A DNA stretch of 64,000 bases from assembly GCA_023663505.1 (NCBI GenBank), contig JAMPHH010000009.1:1-64000 (forward strand), written 5' to 3'. Shown one piece after another: positions 35,038 through 43,021 of this stretch (its first letter is position 1; each line of letters begins with the position of its first letter). The notes beneath the pieces are model-generated. The model did not search any database. It was given only the letters and a program-made list of their open reading frames with translations, and was not told where the DNA came from. Source of the DNA: Muribaculum sp. (GTDB lineage Bacteria; Bacillota; Clostridia; Lachnospirales; Lachnospiraceae). The position numbers and the translations under genes are program-made.

Positions 35038-35655
35038 ATGAATCAGGTATACGGGTATGTGAGGGTGAGCTCAAAGGAGCAGAACGAAGACCGCCAGATG
35101 GTGTCGATGAAGGAAATGGCTGTACCTAGGGAAAATATCTACATGGACAAGCAGTCGGGCAAGGATTTTGAACGTCCGCAATATAAGGAGCTGGTAGAGT
35201 TATTGAGGAAGGACGACCTGCTTTATATCAAAAGCATCGACCGTCTTGGCAGGAACTATGAGGAAATCATCGAGCAGTGGCGGCTCATTTCCAAGGTGAA
35301 GGGGGCGGATATCGTGGTCATGGACATGCCGCTGCTTGACACGAGGAAAGGCAAGGATTTGATGGGGACATTCCTGTCGGATATCGTGCTGCAGGTGCTG
35401 TCCTTTGTGGCGGAGAACGAGCGGGAAAATATCAGACAGAGACAGGCGGAGGGCATTGCCGCCGCCAAGAACAACGGGGTACAATTCGGGCGTCCTCCCA
35501 AGCAGCTTCCGAAGAACTTTCAAGAGGTCTACGAGAGATGGAAGAAGGGGGAGCTTACAAATGAGAAGGCGGCGAAGGAATGCCAGATGGCTGTCTCCAG
35601 CTTCCGATACAGGGCAAAAAAATACCAAAAATCCGCTGCTTCAGCGGATAAATAA
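35038..35655 (+). CDS. Small serine recombinase (invertase/resolvase type)
   Basis: 205 aa from ATG 35038 (GGAGG at about 35025). The resolvase domain begins YGYVRVSSKEQNEDRQ, with the catalytic Ser at about residue 11, and contains SIDRLGRNYEEI with active-site arginines. The long E helix (about 120-145) is followed by GRPPK and a C-terminal helix-turn-helix (LTNEKAAKECQMAVSSFRYRAKKY region). The size matches Hin/Gin/TnpR enzymes, which act on 26-28-bp dyad sites with a 2-bp core. Its stop lies 3 nt before a perfect 26-bp dyad at 35658. I infer that it inverts the segment 35658-35857; a role as the resolvase of a lost transposon is the alternative. Confidence 0.9.
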   Translation: MNQVYGYVRVSSKEQNEDRQMVSMKEMAVPRENIYMDKQSGKDFERPQYKELVELLRKDDLLYIKSIDRLGRNYEEIIEQWRLISKVKGADIVVMDMPLLDTRKGKDLMGTFLSDIVLQVLSFVAENERENIRQRQAEGIAAAKNNGVQFGRPPKQLPKNFQEVYERWKKGELTNEKAAKECQMAVSSFRYRAKKYQKSAASADK

Positions 35656-35657
35656 AA

Positions 35658-35683
35658 CGGCAAAAAAGTGTACTTTTTTGCCG
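35658..35683. repeat. Predicted recombination site 1 (26-bp perfect dyad, core GT)
   Basis: Left arm CGGCAAAAAAGT, centre GT, right arm the exact reverse complement of the left. 26 bp with a 2-bp centre is the size of serine-invertase crossover sites. It could also serve as a weak terminator for the recombinase gene. Confidence 0.7.
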
Positions 35684-35706
35684 AAAAATATCGAAATACA
35701 GTTAGT

Positions 35707-35735
35707 AGTATAATACATATTTCTGATGATGTCAA
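35707..35735 (-). promoter_or_regulatory. Sigma-A promoter inside the predicted invertible segment, pointing left (OFF)
   Basis: On the minus strand: TTGACA (35735-35730), 17-nt spacer, TATACT (35712-35707), a near-consensus promoter. As sequenced it fires leftward, across site 1 and antisense into the 3' end of the recombinase gene, where no minus-strand gene exists. If the segment between the two dyads were inverted, the -10 would fall near 35803-35808 on the plus strand. Transcription would then start near 35815, about 74 nt before the orf at 35889. Confidence 0.75.
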
Positions 35736-35831
35736 TTAAAATCACATTTCCGAGCCTTTTTGCCCCTCTTTTTGCCTGTTTCTTATGATTTTTTTCAAGG
35801 GAAATGCCGCATAAAAGCATATGCCGCCCAT

Positions 35832-35857
35832 CGGCAAAAAAGTACACTTTATTGCCA
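35832..35857. repeat. Predicted recombination site 2 (26-bp dyad, core AC)
   Basis: Left arm CGGCAAAAAAGT is identical to site 1. The centre is AC, and the right arm ACTTTATTGCCA pairs with the left at 10 of 12 positions. Read on the minus strand the core is GT, so the two sites are in inverted orientation with matching cores, which predicts inversion and not deletion. Confidence 0.7.
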
Positions 35858-35888
35858 AAAAAATAAAAAAACGAGGAGAAAAAGGCAA

Positions 35889-36248
35889 ATGAAACTGGAG
35901 AGAGACACGGAACTGACAATGCTGGAAACGGTGGTACTGCCTAAGATTCAACAGGCAAAGGAATGTTTGAGGGCAGGCAAGACAGAGGAAATGTGGAAGA
36001 TTATCAGCCATGATTTGATAGGGCTGTTTCAACCGTACAGGGACTCTGAGATGAAAAAGTATAACGATGAGCCTGACAATCTTAAGGAGTCACCCAATGT
36101 AGAGCGTATGCTGAATAATGCGGAAGCGTACCAGAAAGCAATCGACTTGCTGTGGGACGGAAAAGAAAACGCGCCGCGCTCTGTGGACGAGGAGACGCTG
36201 TCCGCGGTGGAAAACATTGTCGAGGGAATAATCGGCAAAAGAAGGTAA
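35889..36248 (+). CDS. Uncharacterised small protein downstream of the predicted switch
   Basis: 119 aa from ATG 35889 (AGGAGAAAAAGG upstream). A soluble, charged, all-helical protein (MKLERDTELTMLETVVLPKI at the start) without motifs I can name. The only strong promoter upstream lies in the segment between the two 26-bp dyads and now faces the other way. I infer that this gene, and perhaps the LRR genes after it, are expressed only when the segment is inverted. A longer open frame begins inside the dyad region but has no ribosome binding site. It may be a regulator or partner of the LRR cluster. Confidence 0.65.
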   Translation: MKLERDTELTMLETVVLPKIQQAKECLRAGKTEEMWKIISHDLIGLFQPYRDSEMKKYNDEPDNLKESPNVERMLNNAEAYQKAIDLLWDGKENAPRSVDEETLSAVENIVEGIIGKRR

Positions 36249-36277
36249 GAGAGTCTGCCGAGATATCAAAAGCATAG

Positions 36278-36300
36278 TGCCGCGGATAACCTCCGCGGCA
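36278..36300 (+). promoter_or_regulatory. GC-rich hairpin between the small orf and the LRR genes
   Basis: TGCCGCGGA, loop TAACC, TCCGCGGCA: a perfect 9-bp stem without a T-run. It may reduce or process read-through into the LRR genes. It lies 48 nt before ATG 36349. I see no separate promoter for the LRR genes. Confidence 0.5.
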
Positions 36301-36348
36301 TAGATGCGGGATTAGGCATGATGAGGCAACAGGGAGGAGAGAGTTAAG

Positions 36349-37752
36349 ATGTTTTGTCCAAATTGCGGCAGTGAAATACTTGAAAATGCAAAGTTTTGTC
36401 CCAAGTGTGGGGCGAAAGCCAAGACGAAGGGGAAGTCCGCGGAGAAAAAGATACGGTTGGGTTATATTGCGGGCGCGGCGGCTGTTGTGCTGGTTGTAGC
36501 GGTTGGGCTTTGGGGTTTTTCTAGGGCGCACCAAAACGACTCTATTGTAAAGTTAGGCGCCTCTATGAAATCGCAAGGAATCACGTTTGAATGTCATTCA
36601 GACGGCACTGCTTCTGTGGTGAGTTCGAAAAATATTTTTTTGAAGGTTAAAGATGTTGTAATTCCTTCAAAAGTTAAGTATAAAGGGGAGACATATTCTG
36701 TGACGGAGATAGGCGAAAAGGCATTTTCTTGGGGCTGGGGCAATGAGGCATGCAGTCTGACAAGCATAGAAATCCCAGATAGTGTGACAAGGATAGGTAA
36801 ATATGCATTTAAAGACTGTGCCAGTCTGACGAGTATAGAAATCCCTGCCAGCGTGACGGAGATAGGCGAATATGCATTTAGAGGCTGTGCCAGTCTGACG
36901 AGTATAGAAATCCCTGCCAGCGTGACGGAGATAGGCGAATATGCATTTAGAGGCTGTGCCAGTCTGACGAGTATAGAAATCCCTGCCAGCGTGACGGAGA
37001 TGGGTGAACATGCATTTAGCTACTGTGACAGTCTGAGGAGCATAAAAATCTCAGATGGCGTGACAAGGATAGGTGAAAATGCATTTAGCGGCTGTGCCAG
37101 TCTGACGAGCATAGAAATCCCTGCCAGCGTGACGGAGATGGGCGAAAATGCATTTAGCGGCTGTGCCAGTCTGACGAGCATAAAAATCTCAGATGGTGTG
37201 ACAAAGATAGGTGATGCTGCATTTGCTAGTTGTGTCGGTCTGACAAGCATAGAAATCCCCGCCAGCGTGACGGAGATAGGCGATAGTGCATTTTATGACT
37301 GCGACAGTCTGACAAGCATAGAAATACTCGATGGTGTGACAAAGATAGGCGATAGTGCATTTTATGACTGCGGCAGTCTGACGAGTATAGAAATCCCCGC
37401 CAGCGTGACGGAGATAGGCGATAGTGCATTTTATCGCTGCGACAGTTTGACAAGCATAGAAATCCCCGATGGTGTGACAAAGATAGGCAAGAGTGCATTT
37501 TATGACTGCTACAGTCTGACAAGCGTAGAGCTTCCCGCCAGCGTGACAGAGATAGGCGAAAAAGCATTTGATGGCTGTTATCGCTTGCTAAGCATGACAA
37601 TTGGAGGAGTTCATGTGACGGAACGGGAAGTATGGCAAGATATTGTGAACAATGGATATACGCAAGACAAGAATGCAGGCAATTCCTCAAGCGGCATTTT
37701 ACGCAATCCAAGCTTAGACTATATGTTTGGTGACACCTCAGGATTAAGGTAA
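36349..37752 (+). CDS. Zinc-ribbon / membrane anchor / BspA-type LRR protein 1
   Basis: 467 aa. A cytoplasmic zinc ribbon (Cys3, Cys6, Cys17, Cys20: FCPNCGSE...FCPKCG) is followed by a basic stretch, one transmembrane helix (residues about 37-56) and a probably external domain with about twelve 23-residue BspA-type LRR_5 repeats (pattern SLTSIEIPASVTEIGEYAF). BspA-type LRRs bind host or bacterial surface ligands. Two neighbouring repeats (36825-36893 and 36894-36962) are identical at DNA level, a sign of recent duplication. It is the first of three paralogues in tandem with short gaps. The first ATG is preceded by GGGAGGAG. Confidence 0.85.
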   Translation: MFCPNCGSEILENAKFCPKCGAKAKTKGKSAEKKIRLGYIAGAAAVVLVVAVGLWGFSRAHQNDSIVKLGASMKSQGITFECHSDGTASVVSSKNIFLKVKDVVIPSKVKYKGETYSVTEIGEKAFSWGWGNEACSLTSIEIPDSVTRIGKYAFKDCASLTSIEIPASVTEIGEYAFRGCASLTSIEIPASVTEIGEYAFRGCASLTSIEIPASVTEMGEHAFSYCDSLRSIKISDGVTRIGENAFSGCASLTSIEIPASVTEMGENAFSGCASLTSIKISDGVTKIGDAAFASCVGLTSIEIPASVTEIGDSAFYDCDSLTSIEILDGVTKIGDSAFYDCGSLTSIEIPASVTEIGDSAFYRCDSLTSIEIPDGVTKIGKSAFYDCYSLTSVELPASVTEIGEKAFDGCYRLLSMTIGGVHVTEREVWQDIVNNGYTQDKNAGNSSSGILRNPSLDYMFGDTSGLR

Positions 37753-37783
37753 AGAGTAATAAATGAAACATGGAGGGCTGAAA

Positions 37784-39130
37784 ATGTTTTGTCCAAATTG
37801 CGGCAGTGAAATGTCGGAAAATGTAAAGTTTTGTCCCAAATGCGGAATGAAAGCTAAGACGAAGGTGAAGTCCGCGGAGAAAAAGATACGGTGGGGTTAT
37901 ATTGCGGGTGCGGCGGCTGTTGTGCTGGTTGTAGCGATTGTGGCTTGGGCGGCTAGGGAGGTTGTGATTTGGGGAGAAAAACCGATTGAAGAAGGCATTT
38001 TGCCCATAGGTACGGATACTGAAGATTGTATTGTGAAGTCAGATACATTGGAGTTTTATTGCTATCCAGACGGCACGGCTTGCGTTTATATTCATGGTGA
38101 CGCGGATATTGAAGAATTGGTAATTCCTTCAGAGGTGGAGGCACGGTGGAGAAAATATTCTATGCCGAAAACATATTCCGTGACGGAGATAGGTGATGGT
38201 GCGTTTAGCGGCTGTGATAGTCTGACGAGCATAGAAATCCCAGATAGCGTGACGGAGATAGGCGATGGTGCATTTTATAAGTGTTATGGTCTGACGGACA
38301 TAGAGCTCCCCGCCAGCGTGACGGAGATAGGCGATAGTGCGTTTAGCGGTTGTCGCAGGCTGACAAGCATAGAAATCCCCGCCAGCGTGACGGAGATAGG
38401 TGATAGTGCATTTAGCGGTTGTCGCAGTCTGACAAGCATAGAACTTCCCGCCAGCTTGACAGAGATAGGTGCTCAGGCATTTTATAACTGCAACTACCTT
38501 ACGAGCATAGAAATTCCCGCCAGCTTGACAGAGATAGGTGATAGTGCATTTAATGGCTGCAGCAGTCTGACAAGCATAGAACTTCCCGCTGGCGTGACGG
38601 AGATAGGTGCGAGCGCATTTAATGGTTGTAGCAGTCTGACAAGCATAGAACTTCCCGCTGGCGTGACAGAGATAGGTGCGAGCGCATTTTATTACTGTTA
38701 TGGTCTGACAAGCATAGAAATCCCTGACGGCGTGACAGAGATAGGTGATAGTGCATTTTATTGCTGCAGCAGTCTGACAAGCATAGAAATCCCTGACGGC
38801 GTGACAGAGATAGGTGATAGTGCATTTTATAGCTGCAGCAGTCTGACAAGCATAGAAATTCCCGCCAGCGTGACGGAGATAGGTGATAGTGCATTTCGTG
38901 GCTGCGGCAGTCTGACAAGCATAGAAATCCCCGACAGTGTGACGGAGATAGGTGACGGTGTATTTTATAACTGCCGCAGTCTGACGAGTATAATATATGG
39001 CGGGCGTGAAGCAACAACAGTAAATCTATTAAAAAATAACAAAGTGCGTAAAACGAGAGCAGATTTTGTCAGCGATTCGGCATGGATAAACTTTCTGTTT
39101 TTTCTCGATGGGTCGGGACTAAAGGAATAA
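37784..39130 (+). CDS. Zinc-ribbon / membrane anchor / BspA-type LRR protein 2
   Basis: 448 aa from ATG 37784. The in-frame ATG at 37763 lies before the ribosome binding site GGAGGG and is not used in my reading. Zinc ribbon with four Cys at residues 3-20, transmembrane helix about 37-56, then a spacer domain with FYCYPDGTACVYIHGD, then about eleven LRR_5 repeats (SLTSIELPAGVTEIGASAF type), and a short C-terminal cap ending near LDGSGLKE. It starts 31 nt after the stop of paralogue 1. Its first 55 residues are nearly identical to paralogue 1 while the LRR repeats differ, consistent with repeat shuffling. Confidence 0.85.
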   Translation: MFCPNCGSEMSENVKFCPKCGMKAKTKVKSAEKKIRWGYIAGAAAVVLVVAIVAWAAREVVIWGEKPIEEGILPIGTDTEDCIVKSDTLEFYCYPDGTACVYIHGDADIEELVIPSEVEARWRKYSMPKTYSVTEIGDGAFSGCDSLTSIEIPDSVTEIGDGAFYKCYGLTDIELPASVTEIGDSAFSGCRRLTSIEIPASVTEIGDSAFSGCRSLTSIELPASLTEIGAQAFYNCNYLTSIEIPASLTEIGDSAFNGCSSLTSIELPAGVTEIGASAFNGCSSLTSIELPAGVTEIGASAFYYCYGLTSIEIPDGVTEIGDSAFYCCSSLTSIEIPDGVTEIGDSAFYSCSSLTSIEIPASVTEIGDSAFRGCGSLTSIEIPDSVTEIGDGVFYNCRSLTSIIYGGREATTVNLLKNNKVRKTRADFVSDSAWINFLFFLDGSGLKE

Positions 39131-39151
39131 ATGAAATATGGAGGGCTGAAA

Positions 39152-40282
39152 ATGTTTTGTCCAAATTGCGGCAGTGAAATACCTGAAAATGTAAAGTTTT
39201 GCCCCAAGTGCGGGGCGAAAGCCAAGACGAAGGTGAAGTCCGGAAAGAAAAAGATACGTTGGGGCTTTATTGTGGGTGCGGTGGCTGTTGTGCTGATTGC
39301 GGCGGTTGTGATTTGGGGAGGAAGACCGATTGAAGATGGCGTTGTTGAGGCTAAATATATGATGGCGATTCCGAATCCAAAAGAAGATGGTGCTGTGACG
39401 TCAGGTGTATTGAGGTTTTATTGTCATTCAGATGGCACGGCTAGCGTTTATATGATTCATGGTGATGAGGAGATTAAAAAGTCGGTAATTCCTTCAAAGG
39501 TGAAGGTTCGGTGGAGAAAATATTCTATACCGAAAACATATTCCGTAACAGAGATAGGGAGCGGGGCATTTAGAGAATGTAGCAGTTTGACAAGCATAGA
39601 GCTCCCTGCCAGCGTGACGAAGATAGGTGATAATGCATTTTATAAGTGTGACGGTCTGAGGAGTATAGAGTTCTCCGACGGTGTGACAGAGATAGGGAGC
39701 GGGGCATTTAGAGAATGTAGCAGTTTGACAAGCATAGAGCTCCCTGCCAGCGTGACGAAGATAGGTGATAGTGCATTTTATAACTGTGGCGGTCTGAGGA
39801 GCATAGGGCTCTCCGACGGTGTGACAGAGATAGGGAGCGAGGCATTTAGAGAATGTAGCAGTTTGACAAGCATAGAGCTCCCCGCCAGCTTGACGAAGAT
39901 AGGTGATAGTGCATTTTATAACTGTGGCGGTCTGAGGAGTATAGAGCTCCCCAATGGTGTGACAAAGATAGGTAATAGTACATTTTATAACTGTGGCAGC
40001 CTGACAAGCATAGAAATCCCCGATGGCGTGACAGAGATAGGGAGCGAGGCATTTAGAGACTGCAGCAGTTTGAAGAGCATAGAGCTCCCCGCCAGCGTGA
40101 CAGAGATAGCTTATAATGTATGTTATAACTGCAGCAGTCTGGAGAGCATAAAATATGGCGAACTCGAAGCGACAAGATTAGATCGAATAAAAGGCAACGT
40201 GCGTTACAAGAGAGAAGATTTTGTCAGCGGTTCGGCATGGATAAACTATCTGTTATTTAACGATACGTCGGGATTAAAGTAA
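39152..40282 (+). CDS. Zinc-ribbon / membrane anchor / BspA-type LRR protein 3
   Basis: 376 aa from ATG 39152 (GGAGGG ribosome binding site; the upstream in-frame ATG 39131 is before it). Same layout: zinc ribbon, transmembrane helix, spacer (FYCHSDGTASVYMIHGDEE), about nine LRR_5 repeats and a C-terminal cap ending NDTSGLK. Here the repeats alternate in a 46-residue (138-nt) higher-order unit, with blocks at about 39550, 39688 and 39826. So this gene expanded by doubling pairs of repeats, unlike paralogue 1. The stop is 24 nt before the next zinc-ribbon gene. Confidence 0.85.
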   Translation: MFCPNCGSEIPENVKFCPKCGAKAKTKVKSGKKKIRWGFIVGAVAVVLIAAVVIWGGRPIEDGVVEAKYMMAIPNPKEDGAVTSGVLRFYCHSDGTASVYMIHGDEEIKKSVIPSKVKVRWRKYSIPKTYSVTEIGSGAFRECSSLTSIELPASVTKIGDNAFYKCDGLRSIEFSDGVTEIGSGAFRECSSLTSIELPASVTKIGDSAFYNCGGLRSIGLSDGVTEIGSEAFRECSSLTSIELPASLTKIGDSAFYNCGGLRSIELPNGVTKIGNSTFYNCGSLTSIEIPDGVTEIGSEAFRDCSSLKSIELPASVTEIAYNVCYNCSSLESIKYGELEATRLDRIKGNVRYKREDFVSGSAWINYLLFNDTSGLK

Positions 40283-40306
40283 TAAATGAGATATGGAGGG
40301 TTGAAA

Positions 40307-41254
40307 ATGTTTTGTCCAAAATGTGGCGGTGAAATACCTGAAAATGTAAAGTTTTGTCCCAAATGCGGGGCGGCGGTGCAGCAGTCCGCGGCGTCCGCGA
40401 GGGGCGCTTCGTCCGCAAGGGGTGCTTCGTCCGCGCAGGGTACGAATTTTTCCCTGAAGGGGGCGCATATGAGGATAATGGCTGCGGGAGCGGGAGTGGT
40501 GGTTCTGTTGGTCATTTTGGCTGTCGTAGTCATAGGCATGGGAGGCAGACAGGACAGCTCCAAGGACTCTGTCGCTGGGAAGGGCGGAGACAGTGCGGAG
40601 GAAGCTGTCGCGGAAGCAACGGAGTCAAAGCAAGATGTGGAGACGCTCGAGGTATCGTCGGGAACGGTTCTGGAAGGGAAGTATGAGAAGCTGCGCTCCG
40701 TTACCGTGCTGCCGGAGGCAGATGGCTCCATACAGCCGCTTCTATATAAGGAGGACGCGTCCTTTCCCGTACTGGAAAGCTTGGAGTGCGGCGCGATTTT
40801 CAAGGTCTCGGATTCCGGAGAGAGGGGATATTTTAACGAAAACGATTTTCCGCAGCTTAAGAATGTCACCCTGAAGGCGGTCAACAAGGACATTGATGAA
40901 GACGTCCTTATGTTATATGTGTTGTTTGCCCAGATGTATAAGGAAGGGCGGCTGCAGAATTTTTCATGGGACAACAGCTACACGATTGAGGATTTGTATG
41001 GCACATGGGCAGATGACAAGCAGATGCTGACCATGACCTTTGAGGCGGACGGCACGCTGCGGGTCGCCGACGCCACTAACCTGATTGGGGCGGACGTGCT
41101 GAAGTATAAGGAGGCAGGCGACAATACGCTGAGTCTGTCGGCGAATCAGTCGGGGGTTCTTGGCATGTTCTCTATTAACATGCAGTATCAGCTTTTGGGG
41201 AATCAGCTCAAGATAGAGCTGTCGGGACAGAATTTTACGCTGACCAAGAGGTAG
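40307..41254 (+). CDS. Zinc-ribbon membrane protein with beta-rich C-terminal domain
   Basis: 315 aa from ATG 40307 (GGAGGG at 40295-40300). The zinc ribbon has FCPKCGGE and FCPKCG. A low-complexity Ala-Ser-Arg-Gly repeat (residues about 24-45) links it to a transmembrane helix (about 55-75). Residues about 230-315 (TWADDKQMLTMTFEADGTLRV to the end) look like a small lipocalin-like beta domain. There are no LRRs, but the head is the same as in the three upstream paralogues, so it probably belongs to the same system. Residues 110-220 are unassigned. Confidence 0.75.
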   Translation: MFCPKCGGEIPENVKFCPKCGAAVQQSAASARGASSARGASSAQGTNFSLKGAHMRIMAAGAGVVVLLVILAVVVIGMGGRQDSSKDSVAGKGGDSAEEAVAEATESKQDVETLEVSSGTVLEGKYEKLRSVTVLPEADGSIQPLLYKEDASFPVLESLECGAIFKVSDSGERGYFNENDFPQLKNVTLKAVNKDIDEDVLMLYVLFAQMYKEGRLQNFSWDNSYTIEDLYGTWADDKQMLTMTFEADGTLRVADATNLIGADVLKYKEAGDNTLSLSANQSGVLGMFSINMQYQLLGNQLKIELSGQNFTLTKR

Positions 41255-41303
41255 AGACTTGGAGCAGCGCAGCAAATATGAAAGAAAACGGAGGAAGGAA
41301 AAG

Positions 41304-41732
41304 ATGGGATTTTTGGGAAAGGACGACAAGGAGAAGCAGTTGAAGCAGGAGGTGAAAAGTCTGGAGCTGCGCAGGGAAGCCGCTTTCGCCGCAATCAACG
41401 GCGAGATAGGACGGCTGCAGAACGAGCGCAGCAATGTGCTGCTGCAGGCGGGAACAGCTGCCTATGATGTATGGTGTAAGGATAGCAAACAGGCTGATTT
41501 GACACAATTCTGGACTAAGATAGGGGAACTGGAGAAAAGCATTGCGGAGCAGGAGGCAAAAAAGACGGAAATGGGCGCTAAGTATGACGAAGAAATCAAG
41601 CTGATAAACACTAATCTCGGCATTGGCGTCGGAGGCGTCGGTGCGGATTCGGGCGCGCGGTGTCCCAAGTGCGGCGCGGCGATCAATCAGGGAGACAGCT
41701 TCTGCCAGAGCTGTGGGGCGAGTATTCAATAG
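41304..41732 (+). CDS. Coiled-coil protein with C-terminal zinc ribbon
   Basis: 142 aa from ATG 41304 (GGAGGAAGG upstream). Residues about 5-100 are charged and helical, a likely coiled coil. Residues about 115-142 are a zinc ribbon (RCPKCGAAINQGDSFCQSCG). It is cytoplasmic, with no membrane segment. As the last gene of the zinc-ribbon run it may interact with the cytoplasmic zinc-ribbon heads of the four membrane proteins (inference). A strong terminator follows. Confidence 0.75.
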   Translation: MGFLGKDDKEKQLKQEVKSLELRREAAFAAINGEIGRLQNERSNVLLQAGTAAYDVWCKDSKQADLTQFWTKIGELEKSIAEQEAKKTEMGAKYDEEIKLINTNLGIGVGGVGADSGARCPKCGAAINQGDSFCQSCGASIQ

Positions 41733-41748
41733 GGTAAATTTGATAAAG

Positions 41749-41785
41749 CGAGGGAAGCATTATTGCCTCCCTCGTTATTTTTTTC
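41749..41785 (+). terminator. Rho-independent terminator after the zinc-ribbon/LRR cluster
   Basis: CGAGGGA (41749-41755) pairs with TCCCTCG (41768-41774), followed by TTATTTTTTTC. Confidence 0.9.
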
Positions 41786-41890
41786 GCTTCAACGCCTATA
41801 TATACAATTCAGTTTGTTCTAACAAGCCAAATTTTAGACAACATTCAAAGTGATTTTTGGTTAAATTGTATATTCCGGTGACGCGTCGTA

Positions 41891-41919
41891 TGGACATTTG
41901 TAGGGAAGTGCGATATAAT
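41891..41919 (+). promoter_or_regulatory. Sigma-A promoter of the ABC exporter operon
   Basis: TGGACA (41891-41896), 17-nt spacer, TATAAT (41914-41919); the gene starts at 41981. Confidence 0.8.
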
Positions 41920-41980
41920 TTTTACATTATAGGTGTTTGGCAAATCGAGATTTACAGGCATAAGAGAGGACGCGCGGGAC

Positions 41981-43021
41981 ATGGAGGAAGCTCTTTCAAC
42001 AAATATTATTGAAGTCAAAAACGTCACAAAGGATTATGGCGATTTCAAGCTGGACAACATAAGCTTTTCCGTTCCCGAGGGTTCTGTATGCGGCTTTATC
42101 GGGCAAAACGGCGCGGGCAAAACCACCACCATTCAGATCATTCTTGACGCCATTAACAGAGATTCGGGGGAAGTCCTGCTGTTTGGCAGGAGTATAGACA
42201 AGGACTCCGCGGCGCTTCGGGAGAATATCGGTGTAGTATTTGACGAGATGGGTTTTCATGATTTTCTGACTGCCAAACAGATCAATACGATTATGAAGAA
42301 TATCTATAAGAATTGGAATGAGGAGAAATATTTTGAATATCTCAAGCGTTTCTCCCTTCCGACGAGGAAAGCCTGCGGTTCGTTTTCGCGCGGAATGAGA
42401 ATGAAGCTTCAGATTGCCACGGCACTTTCCCATGATGCAAGGCTCTTGATTATGGACGAGCCCACCAGTGGTCTTGACCCCATTGTCAGAAACGAGATGC
42501 TCCGAATCTTCCATGAGTATGTCATGCAGGCTGACCACACCATTCTCTTGTCCTCCCATATCACGGGGGATTTGGAGAAGCTGGCGGACGAGGTTGTTTT
42601 TATTGACGGCGGGAAAATCATACTAAAGGGGAACAAGGCGCAGATTCTTGAAAAGCACGGAATCCTTCGGTGCAAGAGGGACGAACTGGAAAATATAGAA
42701 AAATCCCTGATTGTGGCTACTGATATGGTGATTGCACCTTCCGGTGGTTCGAGCCATCAGAGAGAAGCCGTAACAGAAGTCGAAGCGGGAGCCGAAACAG
42801 AGGTCAAAGCGGGAATCAAGGCAGGAATCAGAGCAGAGGATAAAGCAGAAGTCGGAGTAGAGGTCGAAACCGAGATAAAGGTTCTAGTCAACGATAAAAC
42901 AGCCATCGGAGAAAAATACCCCGAACTAAGCATAGAACCCGCAGGGCTTGAGGAAATTATGATATATTATGTCAATCGCGCAAAGGGCTTCCGCGCATCA
43001 GAAGGGTGGGAGAGCTTATGA
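41981..43021 (+). CDS. ABC transporter ATP-binding protein
   Basis: 346 aa from ATG 41981. Walker A is GQNGAGKTTT, the signature is a variant SFSRGMRMKL, and Walker B is LLIMDEPTSGLDP followed by the His loop LLSSHI. It is of the ABC-2 exporter type that includes YtrB. Oddity: after residue about 240, residues about 265-305 are a low-complexity Glu-Ala-Gly-Val-Lys repeat (42760-42890) between the nucleotide-binding domain and the C-terminal tail (ELSIEPAGLEEIMIYYV). Its stop overlaps the ATG of the first permease (ATGA). The exported substrate is unknown. Confidence 0.92.
   Translation: MEEALSTNIIEVKNVTKDYGDFKLDNISFSVPEGSVCGFIGQNGAGKTTTIQIILDAINRDSGEVLLFGRSIDKDSAALRENIGVVFDEMGFHDFLTAKQINTIMKNIYKNWNEEKYFEYLKRFSLPTRKACGSFSRGMRMKLQIATALSHDARLLIMDEPTSGLDPIVRNEMLRIFHEYVMQADHTILLSSHITGDLEKLADEVVFIDGGKIILKGNKAQILEKHGILRCKRDELENIEKSLIVATDMVIAPSGGSSHQREAVTEVEAGAETEVKAGIKAGIRAEDKAEVGVEVETEIKVLVNDKTAIGEKYPELSIEPAGLEEIMIYYVNRAKGFRASEGWESL

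Noticed and set aside
35709..35714. TATAAT on the plus strand inside the predicted invertible segment
   Set aside because: No acceptable -35 hexamer lies 16-18 nt upstream (the nearest TTGCCG is 24 nt away), whereas the minus strand has a near-consensus promoter.
36720..37590. Regular 69-nt repeats that look array-like
   Set aside because: The repeats are continuous, in frame and encode 23-residue LRR units; there are no unique spacers, so this is not a CRISPR array.
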